A stretch of 64,000 nucleotides of DNA, taken from assembly GCF_025685655.1 (NCBI RefSeq), contig NZ_JAGSYG010000007.1, positions 1-64,000 on the forward strand, written 5' to 3'. The notes under the pieces were generated by a model. That model did no database searches, was not told the DNA's origin, and saw nothing but the letters and a program-made list of their open reading frames with translations. The stretch's first letter is position 1. Every line of letters begins with the position of its first letter. A program made the position numbers and the translations under genes. Below are positions 36,572-44,801 of this stretch, one piece after another. Source of the DNA: Acidicapsa ligni (GTDB lineage: Bacteria; Acidobacteriota; Terriglobia; Terriglobales; Acidobacteriaceae).

Positions 36572-37308
36572 ATGGGATTCTGCCGATAGGTTGAGTCGTT
36601 CACGATTCCCTTGCCAGTTACCTCTAGTTCCAGATCGGTCATTGCCGCTGACTGCACCTGATTCTGCGCACTCACATCCTCCGGACGCACGAGTCCTCTC
36701 AGCTTGATCAACTGTGTCTGCTGTGAAAATGTCAATTGTCGAGTAGCCTGCACCACAAGCATTCCGTTAGGCAATACGTCTACCACTTCTCCTCCAAAGG
36801 TCGTTGCAAGACTGGAGTTGGTCACACTTTGTCCCTGTGCCGTCAGACCAGAAGTAGCATTTTGTCCCAACAGATTTTGCAGTCTGTTATTCGTACCTAA
36901 CGCGCCAAATAAACCTGAGAGTCCTGAGGTAGCGCTTGATGCCCTTGAATTTTTTACCTGTCCGTCCGTTGAAGCCGCCAGGCTCTCCGAAACGACAATG
37001 GACACCACATCATGCAGCCGCACAGCCTTGGCATCGGTAGATAACCGCACCAACCGCCCTTGATCAATCCAGATCGATCCGGGCGTACGCACCTCCGCTT
37101 CCTGCGAAGCCCGCACCCTGGAGATATAGGCCTTCAACGCTGCTTCTGGTGGAGTCAGTTTGGCGCTTTCAGTTTTGTCTGTTGATTTTTTCGTAAGCAG
37201 AGTTGCGGCTTGACTCGTAAACCCGGAGATAATAAACACGAAACCCAACGCAGTCGCTAAAGCTATCTGGAGACATCGGCATCTATCACGCAGCCTGTGA
37301 TTGGTCAT
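36538..37308 (-). CDS. flgH: Flagellar L-ring protein
   Basis: Outer-membrane ring protein of the basal body, about 256 residues. The ATG at 37308 overlaps the flgA stop (ATGA) and has GGAG six bases upstream, so it was preferred to the frame start at 37335. A hydrophobic signal (LQIALATALGFVFIISGF) is followed by SIWIDQGRLVRLSTDAKAVRLHDVVSIVVSESLAAS, the family N-terminal block, and later VVDVLPNGMLVVQATRQLTF and LRGLVRPEDVSAQN. The lipoprotein Cys expected in many FlgH proteins is not evident near the signal cleavage region. Confidence 0.9.
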   Translation of the reverse strand: MTNHRLRDRCRCLQIALATALGFVFIISGFTSQAATLLTKKSTDKTESAKLTPPEAALKAYISRVRASQEAEVRTPGSIWIDQGRLVRLSTDAKAVRLHDVVSIVVSESLAASTDGQVKNSRASSATSGLSGLFGALGTNNRLQNLLGQNATSGLTAQGQSVTNSSLATTFGGEVVDVLPNGMLVVQATRQLTFSQQTQLIKLRGLVRPEDVSAQNQVQSAAMTDLELEVTGKGIVNDSTYRQNPIWRFLQKMLVF

Positions 37309-37859
37309 CGTGAACTCCATTCCATGGGCAACCACTTCGCTTGCTTCAACCCTGTAGCCAGAACACTGATGACCGGTCCATTGACACTCATCTGGGAGTT
37401 TTTTCCAGCACTCAAACGAGCACGTAGCCGGGCGCCAAGTGGTCCAGACTCAAGCGCCATGGCCGGCAATCGCGCATGGAGCAACTCGGACTCCTGATCG
37501 ACAATAATCTGATCGCCCACATGAATGATGATCTGCGGCGAAATAGCTACTGCCTTCAAAATGTTTTTTGCGGCAGCATGTCTTGCAATCTTCTTCTCTT
37601 GCGCATCTGCTGTATCCGTCAGAATTATCCGATCTGGACCGGAATGATTTTCCTGATTGACTACAACATGCCAATGCAGCCCCAGGCATGGATCGATTCG
37701 ATCCATGCTCGTATCGTTTGGTTCTTTAAGCGGTTGACCCTTGGCGATTGCGCAGAAAATCGCCAAAGCTATCACTAAAAATATAGCCAGAAGTCCACTC
37801 GCGATGGAGTAACATCTGGCCGACAGCTTGGATTTAAGGCTCAACCGGTGCAAGTTCAT
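37305..37859 (-). CDS. flgA: Flagellar P-ring assembly chaperone FlgA
   Basis: About 184 residues from the ATG at 37859 (AAGGAAAGAG upstream). A signal helix (SGLLAIFLVIALAIFCAIA) leads into the periplasm. The C-terminal SAF-like part has VAISPQIIIHVGDQIIVDQESELLHARLPAMALESGPLGARLRARL in pieces and ends NGPVISVLATGLKQA, the pattern of FlgA. It is shorter and more divergent than E. coli FlgA (about 219 residues). Position between flgG and flgH supports the call. Confidence 0.82.
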   Translation of the reverse strand: MNLHRLSLKSKLSARCYSIASGLLAIFLVIALAIFCAIAKGQPLKEPNDTSMDRIDPCLGLHWHVVVNQENHSGPDRIILTDTADAQEKKIARHAAAKNILKAVAISPQIIIHVGDQIIVDQESELLHARLPAMALESGPLGARLRARLSAGKNSQMSVNGPVISVLATGLKQAKWLPMEWSSR

Positions 37860-37924
37860 TGGCTCTTTCCTTTGCTTATGAAGCTTTCCAATAGACATCG
37901 GTACCCAATCCATTTTGCGAATAA

Positions 37925-38713
37925 CTATCGCGTCATGTTATTTACCTGGGAGTACATGTCATCCGCGGCCTTGATAACTTTGGAGTTTGATTCGTATGCT
38001 CGTTGGGCAAGCACCATCTGGACAAATTCAGTTACGACATCCACGTTAGAATTCTCCAGATATCCCTGCTGCAACGTGCCCAGACCTTCAGTTCCGCCTG
38101 GGTTTCCAAGTACAGGATCGCCCGAGCTGAGTGTCTGCTGAAGCAGATTGCCACCCATGCTCTCGAGACCGCCAGGATTGGCAAAGGTCGCCAACTGTAT
38201 CTGTCCCAACTGTGCCGGATTCGTCTGCCCCGGCAGCGTCGCGTTTACCACGCCATACTGCGTAATTGTGACCGCAGTGGCATTGGCTGGAATTGTTATA
38301 GTGGGCAGCAAGGGGTCGCCGTCAGTGGTGACGATCGAGCCCTGGTTATTCAAGTGAAACTGTCCCGCGCGCGTATACGCCGTTGTGCCATCCGGCCTCT
38401 GCACCTCAAAGAATCCAGAGCCCTCAATCGCCACATCATACGGATTGCTCGTCTGGTTAAGTTCGCCCTGCGTCATGATTACTTCCGTAGCCGCGGACTT
38501 AGTACCTAGGCCGATCTGCAGTCCAGCAGATACAGTCGATTGAGACTGAGCTGCGCCTGGCGTCACCAGATTTTGATACAGCATATCTTGAAACTGAAGG
38601 CGTAGTTGACGGAAACCGGTCGTCGAAGAGTTAGCGAGGTTATTGGCAATTGTATCCAGATTTAATTGCTGTGCGCTCATGCCGCTGGCTGCCGTATACA
38701 GTGCTCGTATCAC
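37925..38713 (-). CDS. flgG: Flagellar distal rod protein
   Basis: 262 residues, starting at GTG seven bases after AGGAG. The N-terminal rod motif is RALYTAASGMSAQQLNLDTIANNLANSSTTGFRQ, the FlgG hallmark QFQDMLYQNL follows, and the C-terminal motif is LENSNVDVVTEFVQMVLAQRAYESNSKVIKAADDM in pieces. FlgG forms the distal rod. The gene follows flgF by 21 bp in the same unit. Confidence 0.96.
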   Translation of the reverse strand: MIRALYTAASGMSAQQLNLDTIANNLANSSTTGFRQLRLQFQDMLYQNLVTPGAAQSQSTVSAGLQIGLGTKSAATEVIMTQGELNQTSNPYDVAIEGSGFFEVQRPDGTTAYTRAGQFHLNNQGSIVTTDGDPLLPTITIPANATAVTITQYGVVNATLPGQTNPAQLGQIQLATFANPGGLESMGGNLLQQTLSSGDPVLGNPGGTEGLGTLQQGYLENSNVDVVTEFVQMVLAQRAYESNSKVIKAADDMYSQVNNMTR

Positions 38714-38734
38714 GCTATTTCTCCTGAGAATGAT

Positions 38735-39472
38735 TTAAACTCGCGGCAAATCCTCTGCTGCAGTCTTGTTGAATTCAGTGTGGAAGATAGTCAGCGCGCG
38801 CTGCATGGTTTCTGCCTGGCGCTGCATCATCAATAAATCCAGGCTGCCCTGAATCGCATCTTCGTTGGCCGCTTCAAGATTGCCTTGATGAACGATGGCT
38901 TCAGTCGATAGCGCAGGCTGCACTTTGTCGGGCGGAAGGTAGCTGTTCTTCCCCTCTGGAGTTAGCTGTGTTCCAACCGGAAAAACAAACACGCCTACCG
39001 TCGAGGCAATCGCTCCATCAACAGAAATAGCCCCATCTACTCCAACGGAAACCGCACCGGGAGGCACAGGAATCGGCTGGCGCTGGCTGGAAAGCACCAA
39101 CTCGCCAGCCGCAGTTACAAGCCGGCCATCACGCCCCCGGTGGAAGCTGCCATCCCGCGTATAGCGAACTCCACCAGGAGTCTCTATTGCAAAAAATCCC
39201 TGCCCTTCGATTGCCAGGTCCAGAGCATTCCCGGTTGGCGTTAACACGCCCTGCCCCATGTCGAGGTGGTCTCCACCAAGAACACCAAAATTGTTTACCG
39301 TCTGCCCCAGTTGCGAGTTTCCCTGAAGCGGATCGAGCAGTACTGAACGAAAGTACTCACGCTCGGCCCGGTATCCCGCTGTCTGCGCATTCGCCAGATT
39401 AGAGGCTGCCGTATCCAGCGCCTGCGTCCGAGCCACCAGCCCTGCAAAAGCCGCGTAATATCCACTATCCAT
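38735..39472 (-). CDS. flgF: Flagellar proximal rod protein FlgF
   Basis: 245 residues with the rod motif YYAAFAGLVARTQALDTAASNLANAQTAGYRAE in pieces, the FlgF/G core (GNALDLAIEGQGFFAIETPGGVRYTRDGSFHRG) and the C-terminal QGSLDLLMMQRQAETMQRALTIFHTEFN. It is the first gene of the flgF-to-flgL unit. A sigma-54 promoter lies 27 bp upstream. Confidence 0.92.
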   Translation of the reverse strand: MDSGYYAAFAGLVARTQALDTAASNLANAQTAGYRAEREYFRSVLLDPLQGNSQLGQTVNNFGVLGGDHLDMGQGVLTPTGNALDLAIEGQGFFAIETPGGVRYTRDGSFHRGRDGRLVTAAGELVLSSQRQPIPVPPGAVSVGVDGAISVDGAIASTVGVFVFPVGTQLTPEGKNSYLPPDKVQPALSTEAIVHQGNLEAANEDAIQGSLDLLMMQRQAETMQRALTIFHTEFNKTAAEDLPRV

Positions 39473-39498
39473 TCTTGTCCCCTACTGCTGAAAACAAG

Positions 39499-39514
39499 AG
39501 CAGAAACGGGGCCA
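39499..39514 (-). promoter_or_regulatory. Sigma-54 promoter upstream of flgF
   Basis: The minus strand reads TGGCCCCGTTTCTGCT: GG at -24 and GC at -12 with the required 10 bases between (consensus TGGCACRNNNNTTGCW). It would start transcription about 12 bp downstream, giving a 16-nt leader that includes AGTAGGGGA before the flgF ATG. The fliN promoter at 50869 is almost the same. Confidence 0.72.
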
Positions 39515-39633
39515 AACAGGATGCAAAAGGATTAGAGAGGATTTATGAAAAGATATATATAGCCATACGCGAGATCATTCTGCATTTTGGATAACTACAA
39601 CCTTCACTCTCACCAGGTTTTCCTCAAGACAGG

Positions 39634-40122
39634 TTAGTGCAATCCATCGCAGATAATCATAACTTCAAAAACTTCATCCTCGAAACGATATTCCTGATGA
39701 AGTCGAAACTCAGGTGCCTGTACGTGAATGCTGTAATCGCGACCGGTAATGACAGCCGGAATCGATAACCCGCAGTTGGCCGAGAGCTCTGGAACTTTGC
39801 CTTTCCATACGCCGGCCAACATGTTGCAGAGTTCGCCGATGGCGTCCTTAACCATGTCGTCAATTTCAGAAAATTCCATACCCGTCATCGTCGCGGCAAT
39901 GGACAGAGCCACAGACTTTCCAGAACGAAAGACACATGCACCACTCAATAAACCGCCAAAACCTACCACGGCCGTAATTGTTTCCGAGTCTTGAATTGCC
40001 TGTTGCTCGATAGCATCGCAGCTCATGTTTAGCATCATGAGAAAAACCTCATCCACAGTTTCATGGAGGTTTTGCGGATCGGACATCAAATGCAAATTCT
40101 CTCGCAAGGATCGTATCTTCAT
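39634..40122 (-). CDS. CheX-like chemotaxis phosphatase
   Basis: About 162 residues from the ATG at 40122; the start could also be 40185 or 40086. It has the CheX/CheC fold, with one phosphatase helix GELCNMLAGV containing the ExxN motif (Glu97, Asn100), preceded by AVVGFGGLLSGACVFRSGKSVALSIAATMTGM. CheX speeds loss of phosphate from CheY-P. It lies directly downstream of cheY, in the same direction with a 116-bp gap. Confidence 0.8.
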   Translation of the reverse strand: MKIRSLRENLHLMSDPQNLHETVDEVFLMMLNMSCDAIEQQAIQDSETITAVVGFGGLLSGACVFRSGKSVALSIAATMTGMEFSEIDDMVKDAIGELCNMLAGVWKGKVPELSANCGLSIPAVITGRDYSIHVQAPEFRLHQEYRFEDEVFEVMIICDGLH

Positions 40123-40238
40123 CGCGGCCTCAACTCCATCGCGCTGCCAAGATCCAGCGCCGATCCGAATACCGTTCAAAACCATGGAGGATCCCTTCGG
40201 AGCACTTGCCTATGCCTTTTAAATATCAACCAAGAGAA

Positions 40239-40631
40239 TTACACTCCAACGAGTAAAGGCAGCACTCGCTCTTTCACCTGCTCCGCAGTAAATGGTTTGC
40301 GAATATACGCTTGCGCCCCAGAGAGAATCGCCTGCTTCACATGCTCTTCACTCGACTCGGTGGTAATCATGACTACAGGGACACCACCTGCCAGCTTCTG
40401 TGCTCGAATCTGACGCAGGAATTCGAGGCCATCCATCAATGGCATATTGATGTCAGAAACAATGAGATGTACCGTTCCACCCCGCAATATTTCAAGGCCA
40501 TCGATTCCACTCCCCGCCTCCAGTACTTCCATCGGTTCAAGGCCTGCCTGTCGCAATGCTCTTTCTACAATCTTGCGCATCACCGACGAATCATCCACAA
40601 TCAGCACCCGCATCGCATTTGCTTCGTTCAT
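40239..40631 (-). CDS. cheY: Chemotaxis response regulator CheY
   Basis: A stand-alone receiver of about 130 residues from ATG 40631 (GGAG upstream). VLIVDDSSVMRKIVERAL gives the acidic pocket, the phosphorylated Asp is in LIVSDINMPLMDG, the Thr switch is in VVMITTESSE, and the Lys is in AYIRKPFTAE. There is no output domain. It should bind the flagellar switch through FliM (N-terminal motif of 42627-43613) and be reset by CheX and the FliY-like protein nearby. Confidence 0.93.
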   Translation of the reverse strand: MNEANAMRVLIVDDSSVMRKIVERALRQAGLEPMEVLEAGSGIDGLEILRGGTVHLIVSDINMPLMDGLEFLRQIRAQKLAGGVPVVMITTESSEEHVKQAILSGAQAYIRKPFTAEQVKERVLPLLVGV

Positions 40632-40744
40632 TGACAACACTCCGCCTGGAAGATTCTGCTACGGCACTTATCGGCCTGCGGAAGCAATGCATGAACCTCG
40701 CCTCGCTGCTGATCAACTCCAGGCTGACCCGGATGTCGGCACGT

Positions 40745-41695
40745 CTAGCTCGATCCGAGTGAACAAATCACATCTTCAACATCACCCGTGTTAGGTAATG
40801 GACCAACTTGAGGCCGCACCCACATCCGCAACCACAAGCAATCATGTACTCGAACCAACCTGGACTCCACGGGCTTGGCTCGTTCAACAGCCTTCGTCAG
40901 AACGCGAACTAATGCAGACTCCGACGAAGCCTCGATCAACTCGCTATTTGGAAAGCTTGCCTGAAGCATCTGTCGATGTGCGGAGACAAACATGGATTCG
41001 CGCACCAGCCCTGTTTCTACTCGCAAACCAGACATCCTCTCAACAGCCAGAGCGAGTATGCGATCCAGGCGATCTTCAAATCCCAGATACAAGATCTGTC
41101 CTGCAGCCACCCGCAGCGGCAGCGCGCCAAAAGCCTCAATGAATAGTCGCGGCAGCACAGTGGCCAATCCATCCGCATCATGAAAATCCAATGGCAAAAC
41201 CGCACAATTCCACTGCAGACCAAGCGCTCGCGTCACCAGTTGCTCAGCAACACCAAGATGCTGCACCAGCCACGTTCCCAGTCGTCCCTGCCCTGCATTC
41301 TTTTGGGCATCCAACGCCTGTCTGAGCTGATCTGGCGTAATCCAACCCTGCTCCAACATCACCAGTCCCAGTGGAACACGATGCCTCCGGCTGATTGTTT
41401 CGCTCTGGCGCCCACCCATTTCACGCCGTATTGCAGCCTGCAGAAGCATCGAAGTACAGTTCGCCGAGCAACTCCATCCTCGCTCAAAAATCGGACCGGA
41501 ACGGCTTCGCCAGAGGTGCAACCATCCACTGGCACAATCCGAATTCGCACAGGTCGCGAATAGTCCAGCCAGCCTGCCACCATTCGCAGGCGCGTCTGCC
41601 CACCCTAAAACACTGGGGAGCCCGTAAGTCGAATCCGTTATACCCAGGCCCTGATCAAAATTGTTCCGTCTCGTCTCATTTCCGACTCCACTCAT
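40745..41695 (-). CDS. MshEN-domain protein with N-terminal Cys cluster
   Basis: About 316 residues, the start chosen at ATG 41695, six bases after GGAAGG (frame open to 41770, overlapping the fliN gene). Near residues 48-80 is an unusual four-cysteine block, FATCANSDCASGW ... FERGWSCSANCTSML, which resembles a zinc ribbon. An MshEN (GspE N-terminal II) domain follows: PLGLVMLEQGWITPDQLRQALDAQ, LGTWLVQHLGVAEQLVTRALGLQWNC. MshEN modules can bind cyclic di-GMP. No ATPase is attached. The position between cheY and fliN suggests a role in controlling the switch, possibly by cyclic di-GMP from enzymes such as 21490-22812. That link is inference. Confidence 0.65.
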   Translation of the reverse strand: MSGVGNETRRNNFDQGLGITDSTYGLPSVLGWADAPANGGRLAGLFATCANSDCASGWLHLWRSRSGPIFERGWSCSANCTSMLLQAAIRREMGGRQSETISRRHRVPLGLVMLEQGWITPDQLRQALDAQKNAGQGRLGTWLVQHLGVAEQLVTRALGLQWNCAVLPLDFHDADGLATVLPRLFIEAFGALPLRVAAGQILYLGFEDRLDRILALAVERMSGLRVETGLVRESMFVSAHRQMLQASFPNSELIEASSESALVRVLTKAVERAKPVESRLVRVHDCLWLRMWVRPQVGPLPNTGDVEDVICSLGSS

Positions 41696-41757
41696 CTTCA
41701 TCCTTCCGGGCTGTTGTTGCGTCGTGTGCCGATCACGGCCAAAGTCATTTTTCTTTT

Positions 41758-42573
41758 CTAAAAGAGGCATCGAATACTCTCCAACCGTCGTTGCGGCTCA
41801 GACACTTCCGTCACCCTCAAACCAAAGTTGCCGTTCACCAGTACCACCTCGCCCTTGGCAACGATCTTGTCACCGACAATGAGATCGACCGGGTCGTTGA
41901 CGTGGCGATCCAGTTGCACTACATCCCCCGGCCCCAGGTCGAGAATCTCACCCAATGGCATCTCACGAGCTCCAAAGCGCAAGGTAGCTTCCAGCTCTAT
42001 ATCCAGAAGCAATTCCAACCCAGCCGAAAGCACAGATGGAGCATCAGCAACAGATTTCGGAACACGGTAGGATTGACCGGAAGCAGAGGTGCCTGCGTCC
42101 ATAGAGGCATCTGCAGACTCTCCGATCAATGCTTCTGCCAGCAGCACGTCATTGCGAATCAGGATGGTCCAGGTTCGCTCTCCTGATTGCAATCGAAATG
42201 CTGTCGAAAGTTTGGTTTCCCCGCTCATCTCCGTGAAGTCAATAACCTGGCATTTTCGTCCGGTGCGCGTCAGCAATTCTCCTGCCGCCGCGTTCGCGAC
42301 TTCCTTCAACAATTCACCCCAGCCTGCTTTCTGGTCTATACCTTCTCCCAGAAGGACTTCTTCCAGAAGGGCGCCATCGAGCATCACGCCAAACCGCCCC
42401 TGTTCCTCGCCTGTAATGGTAGCCACAAAGCCAAACGATCCCGCACTCGACAGGCCAGGTAGCGCTTCTGTCAGTAAAGGCTCCCCTGCCAGCGTCTGCG
42501 CAAACAGACCGGTCGCGGCATCAATCCAACATTCGAGAAACTTTCCACTCCCTGCCATTCCAATCTCATTCAT
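41758..42573 (-). CDS. FliY-like switch protein: CheC-type domain plus FliN domain
   Basis: A 271-residue protein, about twice the size of ordinary FliN. The first 150 residues have a CheC/CheX-like fold with one ExxN motif, LLKEVANAAAGEL (Glu91, Asn94, Gly98), the phosphatase signature. The last 85 residues are a FliN/SpoA domain (LLLDIELEATLRFGAREMPLGEILDLGPGDVVQLDRHVNDPVDL in pieces, then VNGNFGLRVTEV). This fusion is FliY, best known in Bacillus and Leptospira, which removes phosphate from CheY-P at the motor. It is directly downstream of fliM. Confidence 0.82.
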   Translation of the reverse strand: MNEIGMAGSGKFLECWIDAATGLFAQTLAGEPLLTEALPGLSSAGSFGFVATITGEEQGRFGVMLDGALLEEVLLGEGIDQKAGWGELLKEVANAAAGELLTRTGRKCQVIDFTEMSGETKLSTAFRLQSGERTWTILIRNDVLLAEALIGESADASMDAGTSASGQSYRVPKSVADAPSVLSAGLELLLDIELEATLRFGAREMPLGEILDLGPGDVVQLDRHVNDPVDLIVGDKIVAKGEVVLVNGNFGLRVTEVSEPQRRLESIRCLF

Positions 42574-42626
42574 TCAGCGCTCCCATACACCTGCTCTAAA
42601 CACATTCAGCTTTTCGCAAGCAAGCT

Positions 42627-43613
42627 TTAAACGCTCACCTGCGTTCCCATTCTCCGATCCATCATCTCGTCAACAACGGATTCGAGTCGGGCTCCTCTAT
42701 GCGCTCCCAGCTTCACTGGTTGAGCATGAAAAAGTACCTGCCCGCCAACCCGCAAATCAGCGCTTCCATTGCCAGCCAAATTGAGACGAATCACTTTGCC
42801 AACAACAAGATCCTCTAACTGGCGCGCCTCAATCCGCACCGAAGGAAGCTGCAAAACGGCTCCAAAACAAAGATTGCGGGCAGTTTTCTCTATCCTTGCG
42901 CGCGATTCTTCCGCATGACGGCGACGGCCCCCCCATTCGCCAGTTAACCTTCGCAGAATGGTATTGGCCACAACTGCAGGGAAAGCAAGGTTGAGCATCC
43001 CGGAGGATTCTCCCATCCGTACCTCGAAGCTCAGACATAAAGTTTTTTCCGTCACCGGCATAATTCGCGCGGTCTGCGTCTGCATCTGACGACGCTCAAA
43101 GTTGAAGCTCAATCCAACCGGCTGCCAGGCCGCAGTCAGCTCACGACAAACAATCTCAACGACATGTCCGACAATGGATTCTTCAATGTCTGTCAGCTCG
43201 CGCAGCGACCCAGGATGTCCTTCTCCGCCCAGAAGTAGATCGATGATTGAAGGCGCCAAAGCCAGATCCAACTGCAACACAGACAACGCTCCCAGCGGTT
43301 CCAGACGTACGGACGAAACATAGGAAATCTCAGGAATTCGCAGAAGAAAATCATTGAACGTAATTTGCTCCGCTGAAACCAGGTTGACCTGCATGCGGGT
43401 ACGCAACCACGCTGAAAGATTATGGGTAAGATTTCGCGCAAACAGATCATTCAACATGCTGATAGCGCGTAGCTGCTCATTGGAAATCTGACCTGCCGAA
43501 GAAAAGTTATATGGCAAGACCTTCGCCCGTACTTCTGTATTGCCTTCGGCAGTGCTGATCCGAGCCGCCTGAAACAATGCATCAATTTCATCCTGCTTAA
43601 GTGTCTTTTCCAT
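42627..43613 (-). CDS. fliM: Flagellar motor switch protein FliM
   Basis: 328 residues. The N-terminal CheY-binding helix is KTLKQDEIDALFQAAR (LSQDEIDALL in E. coli). The middle CheC-like domain starts AQISNEQLRAISMLNDLFARNLTHNLSAWLRTRMQVNLVSAEQITFNDF in pieces, and the C-terminal SpoA domain ends with GSADLRVGGQVLFHAQPVKLGAHRGARLESV. FliM links CheY-P to the FliG/FliN ring. It has no strong ribosome site. The 247-bp upstream gap to fliA suggests its own promoter. Confidence 0.94.
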   Translation of the reverse strand: MEKTLKQDEIDALFQAARISTAEGNTEVRAKVLPYNFSSAGQISNEQLRAISMLNDLFARNLTHNLSAWLRTRMQVNLVSAEQITFNDFLLRIPEISYVSSVRLEPLGALSVLQLDLALAPSIIDLLLGGEGHPGSLRELTDIEESIVGHVVEIVCRELTAAWQPVGLSFNFERRQMQTQTARIMPVTEKTLCLSFEVRMGESSGMLNLAFPAVVANTILRRLTGEWGGRRRHAEESRARIEKTARNLCFGAVLQLPSVRIEARQLEDLVVGKVIRLNLAGNGSADLRVGGQVLFHAQPVKLGAHRGARLESVVDEMMDRRMGTQVSV

Positions 43614-43860
43614 GTACCAAATCTTTCGTAGTCGAACAAAAAACAGAACAGGAATCTGATTGTCGGAAACATTTCTATTCCTGATTCAGGCGCGAATATC
43701 AACCGTTCCCGATTCAGTCATTGAGCCCCCCTAGCTCATTCTCAAACCCTTCGATCCGGATGGTTCTGCCTTATTCCCGCCATACACGACGTTGATTGGT
43801 TCAACCCAGACGCCCCAGGCCACCGGACAATCGCAGCGACCCACCACGCCTGTTCACTGA

Positions 43861-44721
43861 TCACCGAACAGATCCTCGAGCTGTCAGATCCGACAAGACA
43901 CTGCGTAGATGCAGAACCGCGGAAGCATGAATCTGCGATACGCGCGATTCCACCACACCGAGAGCCAGTCCGATCTCCCGCATGGTCATTTCTTCGTAGT
44001 AATAAAGAGTCATCACCAGACGCTCCCGCTCCGGCAACTCCTGAATTGCCCCGGTCAAACGCTCTTCCATCTCGCCACGGAGGCACTTGAACAGTGGATC
44101 TTCGTCAGGGCTTCCTGGAATGTAGGCCAGATCTTCTTCTCCTGAATCCTCGTTTCGTTCCAGGTGAAGAGTGCCTATCTCTAGGCCCTTCAATTCCCCG
44201 AGCAACTGTTGATAGGCCTCAAGCCCCGAGCCAAGCTCAGCCGCCACCTCACTTTCCGATGGTGCACGCCCGAGCCTCCCGGTCAACGTCCGGATCGACT
44301 CCTCCACTGCCCGCCCCTTGCGTCTTAGTTCTCGCGGACTCCAATCTAGGGTGCGCAAGCTATCCAGAATCGCCCCACGAATGCGAAACTGGGCGTAACT
44401 GCGAAACTGCACTTTCTTGCTGGGATCAAATTTTGCAAAGGCATCCATCAGACCTAGAACGCCCGCGGAATATAGATCGTCAATCTCCACGTGCTGTGGC
44501 AGACGCTCGCGAATCCGCCGCGCCAGAAATCGCACCATAGGAAGATGCTCCAAAAGAACGCGTTCTTCTTCGGGCGTTAACTCCTGATGAAGTGATCGTC
44601 CTGGAGAATATGCACTCACTGCCGCACCTACTGCGCCGGCCTGATTGTCGCCAACGCCTACCAGCAAAGTCAGGCCAGATATTCCAGCTGTTGTCGATCC
44701 TCGCGCTTCTGCACCTGACAT
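43861..44721 (-). CDS. fliA: RNA polymerase sigma-28 factor
   Basis: 286 residues, start ATG 44721 after GAGGGGGAT. It is an alternative sigma factor for late flagellar genes. Region 2 reads LPMVRFLARRIRERLPQHVEIDDLYSAGVLGLMDAFAKFDPSKKVQFRSYAQFRIRGAILDSLR in pieces. Region 3 contains SPRELRRKGRAVEESIRTL, and region 4 has LPERERLVMTLYYYEEMTMREIGLALGVVESRVSQIHASAV. Three sigma regions and the FRSYAQFRIRGAI run are typical of FliA. About 40 extra N-terminal residues precede region 2. FlgM (34385-34714) is its partner inhibitor. Confidence 0.93.
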   Translation of the reverse strand: MSGAEARGSTTAGISGLTLLVGVGDNQAGAVGAAVSAYSPGRSLHQELTPEEERVLLEHLPMVRFLARRIRERLPQHVEIDDLYSAGVLGLMDAFAKFDPSKKVQFRSYAQFRIRGAILDSLRTLDWSPRELRRKGRAVEESIRTLTGRLGRAPSESEVAAELGSGLEAYQQLLGELKGLEIGTLHLERNEDSGEEDLAYIPGSPDEDPLFKCLRGEMEERLTGAIQELPERERLVMTLYYYEEMTMREIGLALGVVESRVSQIHASAVLHLRSVLSDLTARGSVR

Positions 44722-44801
44722 TTATCCCCCTCGCGTTGCCCTGTGCGTTGACATTCTGATGACTCGTTGACATCTCAAATTCGCATCCATCCAGCCGTCC
44801 C

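Noticed and set aside
43614..43860. TGGCGGGAATAAGGCA before fliM as a sigma-54 promoter
   Set aside because: Spacing is right but the -12 half (AGGCA) is poor and the site is 154 bp from fliM, so I do not list it.
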